Shown here: positions 62,450-64,000 of the stretch, piece by piece
Layout: each line of letters begins with the position of its first letter
How positions within the stretch are numbered: position 1 is the stretch's first letter
Source: Macrostomum hystrix
Taxonomy: Eukaryota; Platyhelminthes; Macrostomidae
Direction of reading: 5' to 3'
Assembly (NCBI GenBank): GCA_950097015.1
Contig: CATNEN010000030.1
Location: forward strand, 4,139,001 to 4,203,000
DNA: 64,000 bases
Translations under genes and position numbers: made by a program
Notes under the pieces: generated by a model
What the model saw: only the letters and a program-made list of their open reading frames with translations
The model's database searches: none
What the model was told of the DNA's origin: nothing

Positions 62450-62499
<50 letters not shown>
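62450..62499. repeat. (CTG)16 microsatellite
   Basis: Sixteen uninterrupted CTG triplets plus CT, about 1.5 kb downstream of the Rap2-like stop codon; not in a recognised exon. Confidence 0.97.
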
Positions 62500-63924
62500 A
62501 CCTGTTTGTTTGTCCCCCGCCCGCTGCTGTTTCTTAATTCCTATTTTTTATTATCGTTATTCGGTTTTTTGTTCGGCATAGAGTTACTTTTCTGCCGTTT
62601 CATGATCTCTTCTGTGGCCTTAGGGGGGCATACTGTTCTTCCTGACTTGCGCGCAGAAGATCTTCCAGCTGGTGTGTCATAATCATGAAATTGTTGCTCC
62701 TTACTCAATATTTCATCGCCTAGCTGTAGTGCACTTGTTGAAATTTACCTTTCGTTGGGTCTCCACATTTTCATTTAATTATAATCTGTAAGAGCTTTGG
62801 TGAAATTGTCAATCACTGATAGTGTTGAATTCATCGCCTGTTTTAGCACTTGTGCAATCTTTCTGGCTTAATCCAACCTTAATCCGATTCGCACCTTCCA
62901 GCGTACAGTACAAGCCAGTTTTGTAGTTGTGTATAGAATATTTATTCATAGTTTAATCTACAAATTAGTCATTTCTGCTGATTCTGTTCGTAGAGTTTTG
63001 ATTGAATCTATGCCAGCGAGTTTATTGTGCTGTAGCTGTTGTTGATTGTGTGGTTATTATAAATATTGTTATTTTTTTCTTTCTAATAATAGGCTCTTTC
63101 CTAAGCCTTTCAGTTGCCAAGCTCTATTTTCTTCTGCTCTATATATCTATACTTGTTGAGCAAATTAGTAACGGAATTTTAGCATGTCTTACACACTACT
63201 GCCTACTTACTGCAGTAGGCTATATTGCGCTTTATATCAAACCATTTTTTACCAACCAAAATCAAAGCTTGGGCATGGCTTATTATAGCGTTCATTCCAA
63301 AAATGGCAGTTAATTGCGCATCGATTTAGGCGTAGCGAAACTCTAACAATCAATGCCGGTCCTTCGCAGCAGAGAGTGTACCTATTTGTACTATGTACGG
63401 CCTGAATCCTATAGCCTGTGTGCCTACAATACCTGATTTCACTGTTTATATCTTATAATTTATACTTGCCAGCGCACTCCTATCACTCTGCGCTGTTATA
63501 TAGTATAGCTATGATTCAACTGACGCACTGTACTGATGTACGGCACCTGTGTTTAAACCTGTGCTCTATCATTCATTATCAATAGTGCTTGCGGCATGTC
63601 TATTTTTGTTTTCCACTTTGTCTATTAATGAAACCGTTTGTTGCTATGGAATTTGATTGCCTTATTGTAAAATCAAGCTTACAAATACATATTTTTATTC
63701 AATTGCTATTTACTAATGCTCTTTCTCAATACTATTATATAGTACCGATATAATACCAGTAATAAATTTGATTCGCCACTGCCCTCGCAGGCTAAAAATA
63801 AAGTCCTGTTTGAGCTCCTGATAAACTCCTGCAAAGTTTTGATTTCTACGAAACGCATAAACGCCTTTAAATCTTTCTTTGACTGAATCTTTTATCTGCT
63901 TTTATGGGTTTTTAAATGGATAAA
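62500..63924. other. AT-rich non-coding sequence
   Basis: No exon, RNA gene or transposon recognised. Confidence 0.5.
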
Positions 63925-64000
63925 CACTCCCAGATACTCAGGATAGACAGCCACACTCCCAGATCCTCAGGATGGACAGCCACTCTCCCAGATCCTCAGG
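63925..64000. repeat. start of a minisatellite identical in unit to TRP intron 2
   Basis: CCCAGATACTCAGGATAGAC, then CAGATCCTCAGGATGGACAG / CCACTCTCC repeats run off the window edge. The 29-bp unit is the same as in the array at 40.5-42.1 kb, about 22 kb away and in the same orientation. Confidence 0.93.

Noticed and set aside
63002-63313. 103-codon hydrophobic frame
   Set aside because: Hydrophobic because of T-rich DNA; no family resemblance.

Overview
The window is nuclear DNA of a bilaterian animal. Short GC-rich coding exons with GT-AG introns sit in AT-rich non-coding DNA. The genes are animal families (an Hmx homeobox gene, a TRPM-type channel, a Rap2-like GTPase, ACSS3, a CSAD/GADL1-type decarboxylase, an ADAMTS-like protease), and tRNA-derived SINEs, a Gypsy element and a Merlin-type transposon are present. 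A spiralian such as a flatworm would fit, but nothing here fixes the phylum. The most striking property is the density of minisatellites: more than 20 separate arrays, by my rough addition about 17-18 kb (over a quarter of the window), mostly with a private unit sequence for each array.

Layout. 1-6.9 kb: three arrays (20-, 29- and 31-bp units), no gene. 6.9-8.2 kb (-): single-exon membrane protein with PPxY motifs, not recognised. 8.2-13.4 kb: non-coding, with a Tc1-like transposase scrap. 13.5-17.8 kb (+): ACSS3 in four exons. 19.7-21.2 kb: two arrays sharing one core in opposite orientation. 21.5-24.3 kb (+): Hmx/Nkx5 gene in two exons, its intron filled by an array and a SINE. 24.6-30.4 kb: arrays and SINEs. 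31.0-33.3 kb (+): CSAD/GADL1-type decarboxylase in five exons. 33.36-36.8 kb (+): 3'-truncated Gypsy retrotransposon whose broken end runs into an array. 39.4-50.1 kb (+): nine-exon TRPM-type channel of about 1210 residues with N-terminal ankyrin repeats; five of its eight introns hold a large array and two others a SINE. 51.05-52.07 kb: 43-bp-unit array. 52.3-54.8 kb (-): two-exon secreted ADAMTS-like metalloprotease. 56.5-57.6 kb (-): decayed Merlin/ISXO2-like transposon with about 50-bp inverted ends, and a second scrap at 58.05 kb. 59.5-60.95 kb (+): Rap2-like GTPase. 61-64 kb: non-coding, with a 30-bp array, a CTG repeat and, at the very edge, the same minisatellite that fills intron 2 of the channel gene.

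The genes do not form a pathway; they are independent single-copy animal genes. Exon structures were built by hand from splice-site consensus, reading phase and family alignment recalled from knowledge. Every internal junction given keeps frame, but none has transcript support here.
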